The notes under the pieces: generated by a model | The model's input: the letters and a program-made list of their open reading frames with translations, nothing else | Databases searched by the model: none | What the model was told of the DNA's origin: nothing | Position numbers and translations under genes: made by a program | NCBI RefSeq assembly: GCF_000234095.1 | Contig: NZ_JH376800.1 | Coordinates: 425,274 to 489,273, forward strand | Length of the DNA: 64,000 bases | Direction of reading: 5' to 3' | DNA from: Centipeda infelix ATCC 43532 | Lineage (GTDB): Bacteria > Bacillota > Negativicutes > Selenomonadales > Selenomonadaceae | Shown: one piece after another, positions 8,497 to 17,745 of the stretch | How positions within the stretch are numbered: position 1 is the stretch's first letter | Layout of the letters: each line of letters begins with the position of its first letter

Positions 8497-10491
8497 TTGA
8501 ATCAATCAATCCTGCGAAACCTGGCTTTTTATGCACTCATGTTCTTCGTCGTGTGGACGGTCGCCGACTATATGTCGGGCAGCCATCAAGCCCCGCAGGC
8601 GACAGCACTCGGCTACAGCGACTTCAATGCGAAGGTGACGGCGGGCGAGGTGGACAAGGTCGTCATCATCCAGAACAACATCCGTGGGACACTTACGGAT
8701 GGGACGGAGTTTACAACGATTGCGCCGGACGCACCAAACAGCGACCGTGATCTCTACAAGCGCCTCGCGGACAAGGGAATCACGATCTCGGCGGAAAACC
8801 CGCCCGAGCCGCCGTGGTGGCAGACGATGCTCACCTCACTCATTCCAATTGCGATTCTCATCGGGTTCTGGTTTTTTATCATGCAGCAGTCCCAGATGGG
8901 CGGCGGGCGCATGATGAATTTTGGAAAATCCCGTGTACGTCTGATGGTGAGTGACAAGAAAAAGGTGACGTTCGCCGATGTTGCGGGTGCAGATGAGGCG
9001 AAACAGGAACTCGAGGAAGTTGTCGAGTTCCTGAAGACCCCCGATAAATTCAACGAACTCGGTGCACGGATTCCGAAAGGCGTGCTGCTCTTCGGCCCTC
9101 CGGGCACGGGCAAGACCCTTCTTGCGAAGGCCGTTGCCGGAGAGGCGGGTGTGCAGTTCTTCACGATCAGCGGTTCGGATTTTGTCGAGATGTTTGTCGG
9201 TGTCGGTGCGTCGCGCGTGCGTGACCTCTTTGAACAGGCGAAGAAGTCTGCACCGTGCATTGTGTTCATCGATGAGATCGACGCAGTCGGTCGTCAGCGC
9301 GGCGCGGGGCTCGGCGGTGGTCATGACGAGCGCGAGCAGACGCTCAATCAGCTGCTCGTCGAGATGGACGGCTTTGCCTCGAATGAGGGGATCATCATCA
9401 TCGCGGCGACAAACCGTCCCGACGTGCTTGATCCCGCGCTCCTGCGTCCCGGTCGCTTTGACCGTCAGATTGTCGTGGACAAGCCCGATGTACGCGGACG
9501 TGAGGCAATTCTCAAAGTGCATACGAAGGGCAAGCCCATTGCGGAGGATGCGAATCTGGACGTGCTTGCACGCCGCACGCCCGGCTTTACGGGCGCGGAT
9601 CTCAGCAACCTCGTGAATGAGGCGGCACTCCTCGCTGCACGCCGCAACAAGAAGAAAATCTTCATGGCGGAGATGGAGGAGGCGATCGAGCGCGTGCTGG
9701 CAGGTCCCGAGCGCAAGTCCCACGTCATGACGGACGAGGAGAAGCGTCTCACGGCCTATCACGAGGGTGGTCATACGCTCGTCGGGCTGCTGCTCGAGCA
9801 TGCCGATCCCGTGCACAAGGTCACGATCATCCCGCGCGGGCGTGCGGGTGGCTATATGCTGTCCCTGCCGAAGGAGGATCGTTCCTATCGTACGCGCTCC
9901 GAGCTGTTCGACCGCATCAAGGTCGCGCTTGGCGGACGCGTTGCGGAGGAGGTCGTGCTCGGCGAGATCAGTACGGGTGCGTCAAGCGACATTCAGCAGG
10001 CGACACAGATCATCCGCAGCATGATTATGCAGTATGGCATGAGCGAGGCGATCGGTCCGATTGCCTACGGGGAGGAAAATCATCAGGTCTTTCTCGGGCG
10101 CGACTTCAACCGTGACCGCAACTACTCCGAGGAGGTCGCGGGTGAAATCGACCGTGAGGTGCGCCGCTACATTGAAGAGGCATATGAGGCGTGCCGTGTC
10201 CTCATCACAGAGAATCGTGAAAAACTCGATTTGATCGCTGAGGCTCTCCTTGAACGTGAGACGCTGAATGCAGCCGAGCTCGAGGAGCTGATGACAAAGG
10301 GCAAGATCAGCGACAAGGGGACGAAGAGCGACGAGCCAGATGATACAGGAAAGCCTCTGCCGATCCCTGTCGATGTCGTGATCGATGACTCCACGCAGAC
10401 GAGCGAGGAAGCGGAGCGCGCTGCTGAGGAGCGCACTGCGCCTGTTCCGACGACGGAGCCGAAGTTTAACCTGACTCAATGGAATAAATAG
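8497..10491 (+). CDS. ftsH: ATP-dependent zinc metalloprotease FtsH
   Basis: This 664-residue membrane protease has an N-terminal membrane segment at about 6-26, a periplasmic domain, a second membrane segment at about 108-130, an AAA module (Walker A GPPGTGKT at 200-207, Walker B IVFIDEID, then the SRH arginine region), and the zinc motif HEGGH at 422-426. The acidic C-terminal tail is low complexity. FtsH degrades misfolded membrane proteins and short-lived regulators. The start is TTG at 8497 behind GGGAGG at 8485-8490. A strong terminator follows. Confidence 0.98.
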   Translation: MNQSILRNLAFYALMFFVVWTVADYMSGSHQAPQATALGYSDFNAKVTAGEVDKVVIIQNNIRGTLTDGTEFTTIAPDAPNSDRDLYKRLADKGITISAENPPEPPWWQTMLTSLIPIAILIGFWFFIMQQSQMGGGRMMNFGKSRVRLMVSDKKKVTFADVAGADEAKQELEEVVEFLKTPDKFNELGARIPKGVLLFGPPGTGKTLLAKAVAGEAGVQFFTISGSDFVEMFVGVGASRVRDLFEQAKKSAPCIVFIDEIDAVGRQRGAGLGGGHDEREQTLNQLLVEMDGFASNEGIIIIAATNRPDVLDPALLRPGRFDRQIVVDKPDVRGREAILKVHTKGKPIAEDANLDVLARRTPGFTGADLSNLVNEAALLAARRNKKKIFMAEMEEAIERVLAGPERKSHVMTDEEKRLTAYHEGGHTLVGLLLEHADPVHKVTIIPRGRAGGYMLSLPKEDRSYRTRSELFDRIKVALGGRVAEEVVLGEISTGASSDIQQATQIIRSMIMQYGMSEAIGPIAYGEENHQVFLGRDFNRDRNYSEEVAGEIDREVRRYIEEAYEACRVLITENREKLDLIAEALLERETLNAAELEELMTKGKISDKGTKSDEPDDTGKPLPIPVDVVIDDSTQTSEEAERAAEERTAPVPTTEPKFNLTQWNK

Positions 10492-10501
10492 GAGACAAGA
10501 C

Positions 10502-10546
10502 AAAGGCTCTGCCGCGGAAGTGAGAATGCGGCAGTGCCTTTTCTTT
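10502..10546 (+). terminator. Rho-independent terminator after ftsH
   Basis: A 14-bp stem with one mismatch (AAAGGC at the base, TGCCGC at the top) and a 12-nt loop ends in TTTTCTTT. Confidence 0.8.
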
Positions 10547-10575
10547 AGGGACGGCAATATTTTGACGATAGTATA

Positions 10576-10736
10576 GGAAGCACTGATAAATTCAGCACCG
10601 CCACCTTGACGCATCTTTTTTGTCTGCACTGTGTCGGCAAACCCTCCACATAGCTTTGGCTATGCGTCCGGTTTGCCTCCTTGTTCGGACGAAAAATCTA
10701 CGCCAATCTGACAGACTTCATTTTATCAGCGATTCC
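10576..10736 (-). repeat. MITE-like element, copy A (161 bp)
   Basis: A non-coding 161-bp element lies in the reverse orientation to copies at 30758 and 36900. Its ends are imperfect terminal inverted repeats (GGAAGCACTGATAAA at one end, the complement of GGAATCGCTGATAAA at the other). TATA flanks both ends as a possible 4-bp target duplication. By eye it is close to 90% identical to the other two copies. It fills most of the 293-bp gap between ftsH and the glycosyltransferase gene. Confidence 0.85.
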
Positions 10737-10783
10737 TATAGTTGTGTCATACAGGACGATCAGAGATGCAAAGAGGAGTTCCT

Positions 10784-12649
10784 ATGCAGTGGTATGAGGA
10801 GATCATGGAGACGGCGCAGGTGGCAGTTGACTATGTCGGCTCCGTACTGGACGCGGGGACATTTACAGATGAGGCGCGGCAGGTGCTTTCTGATTTTGGT
10901 GCGGTGATGGACAGCGTTGCTGACTACCTGTCACGCGAGGAAGGGACACTCGTCGAGAAATGTCGTCGCTATGCATTGAATGCCGCGCATTCGGCAGATA
11001 AAACACTCGCGGCGCATACATCGGAAGAGGCACGACAACTTTTTTTCTACGAAGTGCGTCCGCTTGTTCTCGATCTGCGCATCCAGCTCGATCTCGAATA
11101 CAATATCCTGCGCCATCCGGAGCGGGAGGAGGAACATCTTGCTGAGACATTGGCGGCGTTCGAGGCAGCGCGTAAGCGCTCGCACCGCACAGATTTCAAG
11201 TACCGTGTCTCGATCATTGTACCTGCTTACAACAAGGTGGAGTTTTCGCGCTGTGCGATCGATAGCCTGTTTCGACATACGGATTTTTCGCGTGGGGACA
11301 TTGAGCTCATCACGATCAACGACGGCTCGTCCGACGAGACGGAGGCGTATTTTAACAGCCTTCCGCATGAGAAGAAAATCAATCTGAAGTATAATGTTTA
11401 CAACCACCTCGGCTGGGGGATTGCCCGTCACATTGTCGAGGGGGAATACGTCGTCTATTTCTCGAACGATGCCGTTGCGACGGAGCACTGGCTTGAGAAT
11501 CTGCTTGCTATTCACGCGGCAGAGAAGGATGTATTCTGGGTTGTGCCGACCTGTAACGAAGACTGTATCTCCAACGGGCAGGGGATTCCCGTCGACTACG
11601 CGAACACCTTTGAGGACATGGAGAAGATGCAGGTATTCGCAGCCCGCAATAACATGTCGAACCCGCTTCTCTGGGAGGAGCGGGCTATTCTCATGCCGTT
11701 TGTGAGCGTTGTGCCAAATCTCTTCGATGTGCCTGAAATCCGCGCGGACTATCGCTATGTCATGTGCGATTTCGAGGATGATGATTTTTCTGCGATGCTG
11801 CGCCGTTCGGGCTTCCGACAGATTCTCGCGAAGGACACCTTCGTTCATCATTTCGGTGGTGCGACATTGAATGAGGTGCGCACAAAGCGCGGTAACTATA
11901 AGAGCATCGTCTCCATGCGTCCTGTCTTTCGCGCAAAGTGGCAGGTCGACCCGTGGGAGTCACGCGGACATCTTGCCTTTTTGGAGGATTTTTTGAAGGA
12001 GCAGGATATACGGGATTCTCACGTTCATGTACTTATGATTGAACCGATGTTTGGTGAGGGACTTCTGGCTGTCCGCAATTATTTTCACAAGCTGCGGCAG
12101 AGTGTGGTGATCGATGCCGTTGTGACCGATGTCCGCTATCTGTCTGATGTGCGCTCCATGGCGGACAATATCGTGCATATGGATACATTGGATCATCTCG
12201 CGGAGGAGATCCATGATCTCTATGACATCATCATTATTGCCGCTCCGCTCAACAATCTGCCGATCACGCGCATTCTCCCGTTCTTCCACGGTTGCCATGA
12301 ACATCTGCGTCCAAACGGCTTTGTCTACGCCTTGCTGAGAAACTACAACAGCTTTGAGCATACCATGGAGAGCCTGCCGAATGAGGTTCCATTCCTTACC
12401 TACGATATCATTATGCCGCTCGATGGACGGCGTACATACCCGGTGGCGCGTCTTATTGCGGCATTGCGGGCGCAGTATACAGAGACTGCGGTACAGATTG
12501 GTTATGTGACAGGGGCACAGTATTTTGGTGCGACGGAGCCCTTTGCACAGAGCATATACGCTGCGTTGGGAACCCCGGAGAATGACAGGGCGTATTTGTG
12601 CCAGTTCTTATCCGGAGACAGTGTTGTTTTTCGCATTCGTAAAGTGTAG
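10784..12649 (+). CDS. GT2 glycosyltransferase with N-terminal helical and C-terminal methyltransferase-like domains
   Basis: This 621-residue protein starts at ATG 10784 behind AGAGGAG. Residues 1-135 are helical and acidic with no recognised family. A GT-A family 2 domain runs from about 140 (YRVSIIVPAYNK, then NDGSSDETE) to about 370, including FSNDAVATEHWLEN and a late histidine-rich segment. Residues from about 412 resemble a degenerate class I methyltransferase fold: IEPMFGEGLL stands where the SAM glycine loop would be, followed by YDIIIIAAP and LRPNGFVYAL. It is likely a surface polysaccharide or protein glycosylation enzyme; the donor and acceptor are unknown. It heads a three-gene group. 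Confidence 0.8.
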   Translation: MQWYEEIMETAQVAVDYVGSVLDAGTFTDEARQVLSDFGAVMDSVADYLSREEGTLVEKCRRYALNAAHSADKTLAAHTSEEARQLFFYEVRPLVLDLRIQLDLEYNILRHPEREEEHLAETLAAFEAARKRSHRTDFKYRVSIIVPAYNKVEFSRCAIDSLFRHTDFSRGDIELITINDGSSDETEAYFNSLPHEKKINLKYNVYNHLGWGIARHIVEGEYVVYFSNDAVATEHWLENLLAIHAAEKDVFWVVPTCNEDCISNGQGIPVDYANTFEDMEKMQVFAARNNMSNPLLWEERAILMPFVSVVPNLFDVPEIRADYRYVMCDFEDDDFSAMLRRSGFRQILAKDTFVHHFGGATLNEVRTKRGNYKSIVSMRPVFRAKWQVDPWESRGHLAFLEDFLKEQDIRDSHVHVLMIEPMFGEGLLAVRNYFHKLRQSVVIDAVVTDVRYLSDVRSMADNIVHMDTLDHLAEEIHDLYDIIIIAAPLNNLPITRILPFFHGCHEHLRPNGFVYALLRNYNSFEHTMESLPNEVPFLTYDIIMPLDGRRTYPVARLIAALRAQYTETAVQIGYVTGAQYFGATEPFAQSIYAALGTPENDRAYLCQFLSGDSVVFRIRKV

Positions 12650-12705
12650 TGATACACCGCTTTGCTGTCATTTGCGAAGCATTCTATGGTGAAGGGAGCA
12701 GATGT

Positions 12706-13506
12706 ATGAAGGTTGTTATCCTAGCGGGTGGATTTGGTACGCGGATCAGCGAGGAATCTGTGCTCCGACCAAAACCCATGATCGAGATTGGGGGAAAGCC
12801 AATCCTCTGGCACATCATGAAGATCTACTCGTACTATGGTTTTCATGAGTTCGTGATTTGCCTCGGCTACAAGGGCTATATGATTAAAGAGTACTTTGCC
12901 GATTACTATCTGCACACATCAGATGTCACCTTTGACTTCACGCAGGGGAACCGTATGACAGTGCACAACAATGTCTCGGAGCCGTGGAAGGTGACGCTCG
13001 TCGACACGGGACTCAATGCGCAGACAGGGTGCCGCATCAAGCGTGTTCAGAAGTATATCGGTGATGAGCCGTTTATGCTGACGTATGGCGATGGGGTGAG
13101 TGATATCGATCTGCATGCACTCATTGCAGCGCATGAGAAGAAGAAGGGGCAGGTACTCGTTACGATGACGGCAGTTCAGCCGGGCGGCAGATTCGGTATG
13201 CTGGATATCGAATCCACGACCAATGCGGTCAGCCGCTTTGTCGAAAAGGCAAAGGAGGACGGCGGTTGGATCAACGGCGGTTTTATGGTGGTTGAGCCCG
13301 CGGTATTCAACTATCTGCGTGACGATGATACGTGTATTTTTGAGAAGGAGCCGCTTGAGACGATTGCGCAGCGAGGCAGGCTTCATGCGTTTAAGCATAT
13401 GGGGTTCTGGCAGTGCATGGATACGCAGCGCGATAAGGGACGATTGGAGACTCTATGGGCGAGTGGTGATGCTCCGTGGAAGTTATGGCAACTGTCAAGA
13501 GGGTGA
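12706..13506 (+). CDS. rfbF: Glucose-1-phosphate cytidylyltransferase
   Basis: The enzyme makes CDP-glucose from CTP and glucose-1-phosphate, the first step to CDP-linked dideoxy sugars. The nucleotidyltransferase signature LAGGFGTRI is at 5-13, followed by the RPKPMIEIGGKPILWHI segment, and the RfbF-type INGGFMVVEP is near 190. The length of 266 is close to the family norm of about 257. ATG 12706 is set by AAGGGAG at 12692-12698. No CDP-glucose 4,6-dehydratase (rfbG) is in the window, so the sugar's fate is not visible here. Confidence 0.93.
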   Translation: MKVVILAGGFGTRISEESVLRPKPMIEIGGKPILWHIMKIYSYYGFHEFVICLGYKGYMIKEYFADYYLHTSDVTFDFTQGNRMTVHNNVSEPWKVTLVDTGLNAQTGCRIKRVQKYIGDEPFMLTYGDGVSDIDLHALIAAHEKKKGQVLVTMTAVQPGGRFGMLDIESTTNAVSRFVEKAKEDGGWINGGFMVVEPAVFNYLRDDDTCIFEKEPLETIAQRGRLHAFKHMGFWQCMDTQRDKGRLETLWASGDAPWKLWQLSRG

Positions 13507-13549
13507 TAGGAAATTCCCTTGAAGCCATTTATGGAAAGATGAGGTATCT

Positions 13550-14902
13550 ATGCCAAAGCTGAGTATCATCATCCCCGCATACAACATGAATGCACAGCTC
13601 AATCGCTGCCTTTTGACAATACGAAAGACCATTCGTCTGCCGTATGAGGTCATCATTGTCGACGATGGATCGTCGGCAGATGAATGTGTCACAGTTCCCG
13701 CAGCGGGGGATGATGTTCGTGTGATCCGCCGGGCGGAGCATCGCGGCTTTTCCCATGCAGTGAATACGGGGATTCGTGCTTCCGTCGGCGAGGTTGTCCT
13801 ATTTCTCCATGCAGATATTTTGCTTGCTCCGCACGCGGCGGAGGATATGCTGGATGCGCTGATCCGAGATTCGTCGATCGGAGCCGTGACGGCGGTTGCG
13901 CCGCGCACATACGCATTGGCGCGGCGGCTTCCGGAGACGAACTATCAGTCATGGTCAGATTTTGCGGCTGTGGCAGAGAGGATTCGATCCGGTGGAGTAA
14001 AACCGCATCCGGAAATCTTTGCAGAGATGATCGCATTGATGGTACGTCGGGATGTCGTTGAATCCGTGGGATTCCTTGACGAGCAGTATGTTATGCCTCC
14101 ACTTGCGGCGTACGACTACACGCTGCGTATGACACAGGCAGGCTATGCTGTCGCGTCTTTGCCAAACGTCTATGTGCATCATGATGACCGTGTGTATGGA
14201 TGGGAGGCTTGTGAACAACAAGAGTATGAGAAATTCCAGGCGAAATGGGGGCTTTCGCTCAACTACTCTTTTGCTCTGCGTTCAGATCTTTTCCCGTTGA
14301 TGGATCTGTCGCGGGAGGGGCTGCGTGTTCTGGAGATTGGCTGTGCCTGCGGGGTGACCCTACGCGAGATCGGAAGCCGGAATCCTACGGCGAAACTCTA
14401 CGGAGTGGAGCTGAATGAGCGTGCGGCGGCGATTGCTGCGCCGTTTGTGCAGATACTCACGATGAATGTGGAACATCTGGATCCTGCGAATTTCGTCGAA
14501 CGCTTTGACTATATTATTATGGGGGATGTGATCGAGCATCTCTTGGAGCCGTGGGCGGCGATCCGCAATATACGGGAACTGCTCGTGCCGGGTGGTTCGA
14601 TCATTGCGAGTATTCCAAATGTGGCACATATCAGCAATCTCCACAATGTTCTCTGTGGACACTGGACGTACGAGGATGCCGGGCTGCTTGACCGCACACA
14701 TCTCCGGTTCTTTACAAAATCCGAGATTATCAAGCTGTTTGAGGGTGCAGGTTTTCTTGTTGGTGAGATTCGAGCCAAGAGATTTCCTCTGGATCCACAG
14801 TGGAAAGAGTTCAGAGATGAGGTCCTTTCGCTTCAAACAATTCATGTAAATGCGGAGGATTTGGAAGCATATCAATGGCTTGTGCGAGCACAACGCGTAT
14901 AG
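13550..14902 (+). CDS. Glycosyltransferase (GT2)-methyltransferase fusion protein
   Basis: The 450-residue protein joins two enzymes. Residues 1-240 are a GT-A family 2 transferase (LSIIIPAYN near 4, VDDGSS near 37, FLHADI near 87). Residues from about 258 are a class I SAM methyltransferase: VLEIGCACG for the SAM loop, an acidic VELNE, and DVIEHL with the LVPGG that follows. It probably transfers a sugar and then methylates it or the glycan end, in the cytoplasm. It follows rfbF closely and is the last gene of the island; a terminator comes 40 bp later. Confidence 0.85.
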   Translation: MPKLSIIIPAYNMNAQLNRCLLTIRKTIRLPYEVIIVDDGSSADECVTVPAAGDDVRVIRRAEHRGFSHAVNTGIRASVGEVVLFLHADILLAPHAAEDMLDALIRDSSIGAVTAVAPRTYALARRLPETNYQSWSDFAAVAERIRSGGVKPHPEIFAEMIALMVRRDVVESVGFLDEQYVMPPLAAYDYTLRMTQAGYAVASLPNVYVHHDDRVYGWEACEQQEYEKFQAKWGLSLNYSFALRSDLFPLMDLSREGLRVLEIGCACGVTLREIGSRNPTAKLYGVELNERAAAIAAPFVQILTMNVEHLDPANFVERFDYIIMGDVIEHLLEPWAAIRNIRELLVPGGSIIASIPNVAHISNLHNVLCGHWTYEDAGLLDRTHLRFFTKSEIIKLFEGAGFLVGEIRAKRFPLDPQWKEFRDEVLSLQTIHVNAEDLEAYQWLVRAQRV

Positions 14903-14942
14903 AGGAGAGGACGTTCATATTTTTCTATATTTTTGTGGCGGG

Positions 14943-14984
14943 AAGCCGTTATCTGCGCTATAATGGGGCGGATAACGGCTTTTT
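14943..14984 (+). terminator. Rho-independent terminator after the glycosylation island
   Basis: An 11-bp perfect stem (AAGCCGTTATC at 14943-14953 with 14971-14981) and a 17-nt loop is followed by Ts. The loop contains a TATAAT, so it may also lie within the birA promoter region. Confidence 0.7.
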
Positions 14985-14990
14985 GATTGG

Positions 14991-15971
14991 ATGGTGCATA
15001 TGAGCAGCGATGTGTTGGAGCTCCTGCGTGCGGCGGGCGGCTATATCTCGGGCGAAAAGATGGCGGAGCGGCTCGGCGTGACGCGTGCGGCGGTGTGGAA
15101 AAAGATTGCGGCACTGCGCGACGCAGGCTATGATATCTCAAGTGCGCCGCGCAGCGGCTATGTACTGCGTTCGTCTCCCGACCGATTGATCGAGACGGAA
15201 ATCACACGAGGGCTCGCGACACGGCTCATCGGGCAAAAGGTGATCTGCTATGATGCCGTGAACTCGACAAATCTTGTCCTCAAGGATCTCGCCCGTGCGG
15301 GGGCGGAGGACGGGACGGTGGTAGTCGCCGACAGTCAGGGGACGGGGCGCGGGCGCATGGAGCGTGCGTTTTTTTCGCCGCCCGGCAAGGGGATCTGGGT
15401 GAGCATTCTCCTGCGTCCGACGTTCCTGCCGCAGGACGCGCCGAAGTGTACGCTGATGGCAGCGGTCGCGGTGGCGCGTGCGATGGAGAAATTTGGACTG
15501 CGCGCGGCGATCAAGTGGCCGAATGATATCATGCACGATGGGCGCAAGCTGGTCGGTATCCTCACGGAGATGAGTGCGGAGATGGATCGCGTGAACTACG
15601 TCGTGATTGGCATCGGCATCAACGTGAATATTGCGCCCGAGGATTTCCCTGAGGAGCTGCGTTCGGTTGCGACGTCACTGATGCAGATGAAGGGCGAGCC
15701 GCTGTCGCGCGTGGCGTTTTTGCAGGAGCTTCTGCGTGCGCTGGATGCGCTCTATGCGGACGTGCAGCGCGATGGATTCGCTTCCGTGCTTGCAGCGTGG
15801 CGGGAATACGCTGTGACACTCGGTCAAACCGTCCGCGTGATTGCACCTGCGGGCGAGGAGTTCGAAGGGGTTGCGTCGGATATTGATGCAGAGGGGGCGC
15901 TGCTCATCGATACGGAGCATGGGCAGCGGCGTGTGTTGGCGGGGGATGTGTCCATCCGCCCGAAGAAATAG
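14991..15971 (+). CDS. birA: Bifunctional biotin ligase/biotin operon repressor BirA
   Basis: BirA attaches biotin to carboxylase carrier domains via biotinyl-AMP, and this type also represses biotin genes. An N-terminal winged helix-turn-helix is at about 6-60 (GEKMAERLGVTRAAVWKKI segment). The catalytic domain has GTGRGRMERAF near 117-127, KWPND near 173, and a small C-terminal SH3-like domain. Length 326 is normal. ATG at 15000 is an equally good start. Which genes it regulates cannot be seen here. Confidence 0.95.
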   Translation: MVHMSSDVLELLRAAGGYISGEKMAERLGVTRAAVWKKIAALRDAGYDISSAPRSGYVLRSSPDRLIETEITRGLATRLIGQKVICYDAVNSTNLVLKDLARAGAEDGTVVVADSQGTGRGRMERAFFSPPGKGIWVSILLRPTFLPQDAPKCTLMAAVAVARAMEKFGLRAAIKWPNDIMHDGRKLVGILTEMSAEMDRVNYVVIGIGINVNIAPEDFPEELRSVATSLMQMKGEPLSRVAFLQELLRALDALYADVQRDGFASVLAAWREYAVTLGQTVRVIAPAGEEFEGVASDIDAEGALLIDTEHGQRRVLAGDVSIRPKK

Positions 15972-15986
15972 TACGGAGGAAAGAAC

Positions 15987-16754
15987 TTGCTGCTAGTATT
16001 GGACATTGGCAACAGCAACATCGTCATGGGCGCGTACGAGGGGAAAAAACTTCTGCGCCACTGGCGCATCTCGACGGATCGGCAGAAGACGGGCGATGAA
16101 TACGGCATCTTATTCAATGAATTGTTTCGTTATCAGGGCATTGAGATGTCCGATATCAAGGCGATCATCATCTCCTCGGTTGTACCGCCGCTTGTCGTTC
16201 CCCTGCGCAAGATGTGCGAACGGTATTTCCGCATCCGCCCGTTGATCGTAGGCCCCGGCATACGTACCGGGATACGCCTGAACTATGAAAATCCGCGTGC
16301 GATTGGTGCGGACCGCATTGTGAACGTCATCGGCGCGCATGAGCAGTACGGCGGGCCGCTCATCGTCATCGATATCGGGACGGCGACAACATTTGACATC
16401 GTGGCGGAAAACGGGGATTTCCTCGGCGGCGTGATCGCGCCGGGGCTCGGCTCAAGTGCGGAGGCACTCTTTCAGCGTGCGGCACAGCTGCCGCGCATCG
16501 AGCTTGTGCCGCCGAAGACCGTGGTCTGCCGCAGCACGATCCAGGGCATGCAGGCGGGCATCATCTACGGATACGTCGGGCAGATCGACGAGATCGTCCG
16601 CCGTATCAAGGCGGAGCTGGCGATGGAGATGAAGGTGGTCGCGACGGGCGGCTTTGCACGCATGGTGGCAAAGGAATCGCAGACGATCGACAAGGTCGAT
16701 CACTTCCTGACGCTGACGGGGCTGCGCGTTCTCTACGAGCGGAATCAAGCGTGA
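15987..16754 (+). CDS. coaX: Type III pantothenate kinase
   Basis: CoaX phosphorylates pantothenate in the first step of coenzyme A synthesis and is not inhibited by CoA. The ASKHA-fold phosphate motifs are DIGNSN at 6-11 and DIGTATTFD near 125-133, with the family's GADRIVN between them. Length 255 is standard. The start is TTG at 15987 with GGAGG at 15975-15979. The stop overlaps the GTG start of dus. Confidence 0.96.
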   Translation: MLLVLDIGNSNIVMGAYEGKKLLRHWRISTDRQKTGDEYGILFNELFRYQGIEMSDIKAIIISSVVPPLVVPLRKMCERYFRIRPLIVGPGIRTGIRLNYENPRAIGADRIVNVIGAHEQYGGPLIVIDIGTATTFDIVAENGDFLGGVIAPGLGSSAEALFQRAAQLPRIELVPPKTVVCRSTIQGMQAGIIYGYVGQIDEIVRRIKAELAMEMKVVATGGFARMVAKESQTIDKVDHFLTLTGLRVLYERNQA

Positions 16755-17734
16755 GTACTGTGATGCGACCCATGAAAATAGGTGCGTTTACGTTCGATGA
16801 TCCTGTCTTTCTCGCACCGATGGCGGGGGTTACGGACACGGCGTACCGCGTGATCGCGCACGATATGGGCTGCCCGCTCGCGTTTGCGGAGATGGTGAGC
16901 AGTCAGGGCATCCACTACCGCAACGAGCATACGATGAAGATGCTCCATACGGAGGCGGGCGAGCGCCCGATTGCAATGCAGATCTTTGCCAAATCTGCGG
17001 CGATGGCGGCGGAGGCTGCCGCCTACATCGAGGAGATCGGGACGGCGGATATTCTGGACTTCAACATGGGGTGCCCTGCACCGAAGGTCGTGAAGAACGG
17101 TGAGGGCTCGGCACTGATGCGTGAGCCGAAAAAGGCGGAGGAGATACTCACAGCAGTCCGTCGGGCGACAAAGCTGCCGTTCACGGTGAAAATGCGGCTC
17201 GGCTGGGATGATGCCTCGCGCAATGCCGTGGAGATTGCGCGGATGGCGGAGGCGGTCGGTGTCGATGCCGTTGCCGTGCACGGGAGGACGCGTGAGCAGT
17301 TCTACAGCGGCAATGCGGACTATGCAGCGATCGCCGAGGTGAAGCGTGCCATCAATATTCCCGTGATTGTGAGCGGTGACATCCGTCGTCCCGCCGATCT
17401 TGCGCGTGCACTCGACATCACAGGTGCAGATGCGGTGATGATCGGACGTGGCGCGCAGGGGAATCCGTGGATTTTTCCGCAGCTCATTCACTGGCTGCAC
17501 ACGGGGGAGGAGCTGCCCCCGCCGACACGCACGGAGCGTGCACAGGTCATCCTGCGGCATCTGGATCTCCTTGTCGGATACAAAGGCGAATACATCGGCA
17601 TCCGTGAGATGCGAAAGCATGCGGCATGGTACACGCGCGGGCTAAAGGGCAGTGCAGAGCTGCGTGAGCGCTTCAATCGTGCGGCATCAAAAGATGAATT
17701 CGTGCAGATTTTGCACGAGGCATGGGATATATGA
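16751..17734 (+). CDS. dusB: tRNA-dihydrouridine synthase, DusB type
   Basis: This flavoprotein reduces specific uridines in tRNA. The N-terminal TIM barrel has [10 protein letters not shown] near 18-27, and the catalytic cysteine is Cys108 in [11 protein letters not shown] phosphate-binding GRGAQGNPW is near 237-245, followed by the helical tRNA-recognition domain. Length 327 fits the DusB/NifR3 group. The GTG at 16751 overlaps the coaX stop; ATG 16763 or 16772 are possible alternatives, as no clear ribosome-binding site separates them. Confidence 0.95.
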   Translation: MSTVMRPMKIGAFTFDDPVFLAPMAGVTDTAYRVIAHDMGCPLAFAEMVSSQGIHYRNEHTMKMLHTEAGERPIAMQIFAKSAAMAAEAAAYIEEIGTADILDFNMGCPAPKVVKNGEGSALMREPKKAEEILTAVRRATKLPFTVKMRLGWDDASRNAVEIARMAEAVGVDAVAVHGRTREQFYSGNADYAAIAEVKRAINIPVIVSGDIRRPADLARALDITGADAVMIGRGAQGNPWIFPQLIHWLHTGEELPPPTRTERAQVILRHLDLLVGYKGEYIGIREMRKHAAWYTRGLKGSAELRERFNRAASKDEFVQILHEAWDI

Positions 17735-17745
17735 AAGGAATACAT

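Noticed and set aside
10576-10736. CRISPR or tandem repeat
   Set aside because: The repeats are three dispersed 160-bp copies with inverted ends, with no spacer-repeat periodicity and no cas genes.
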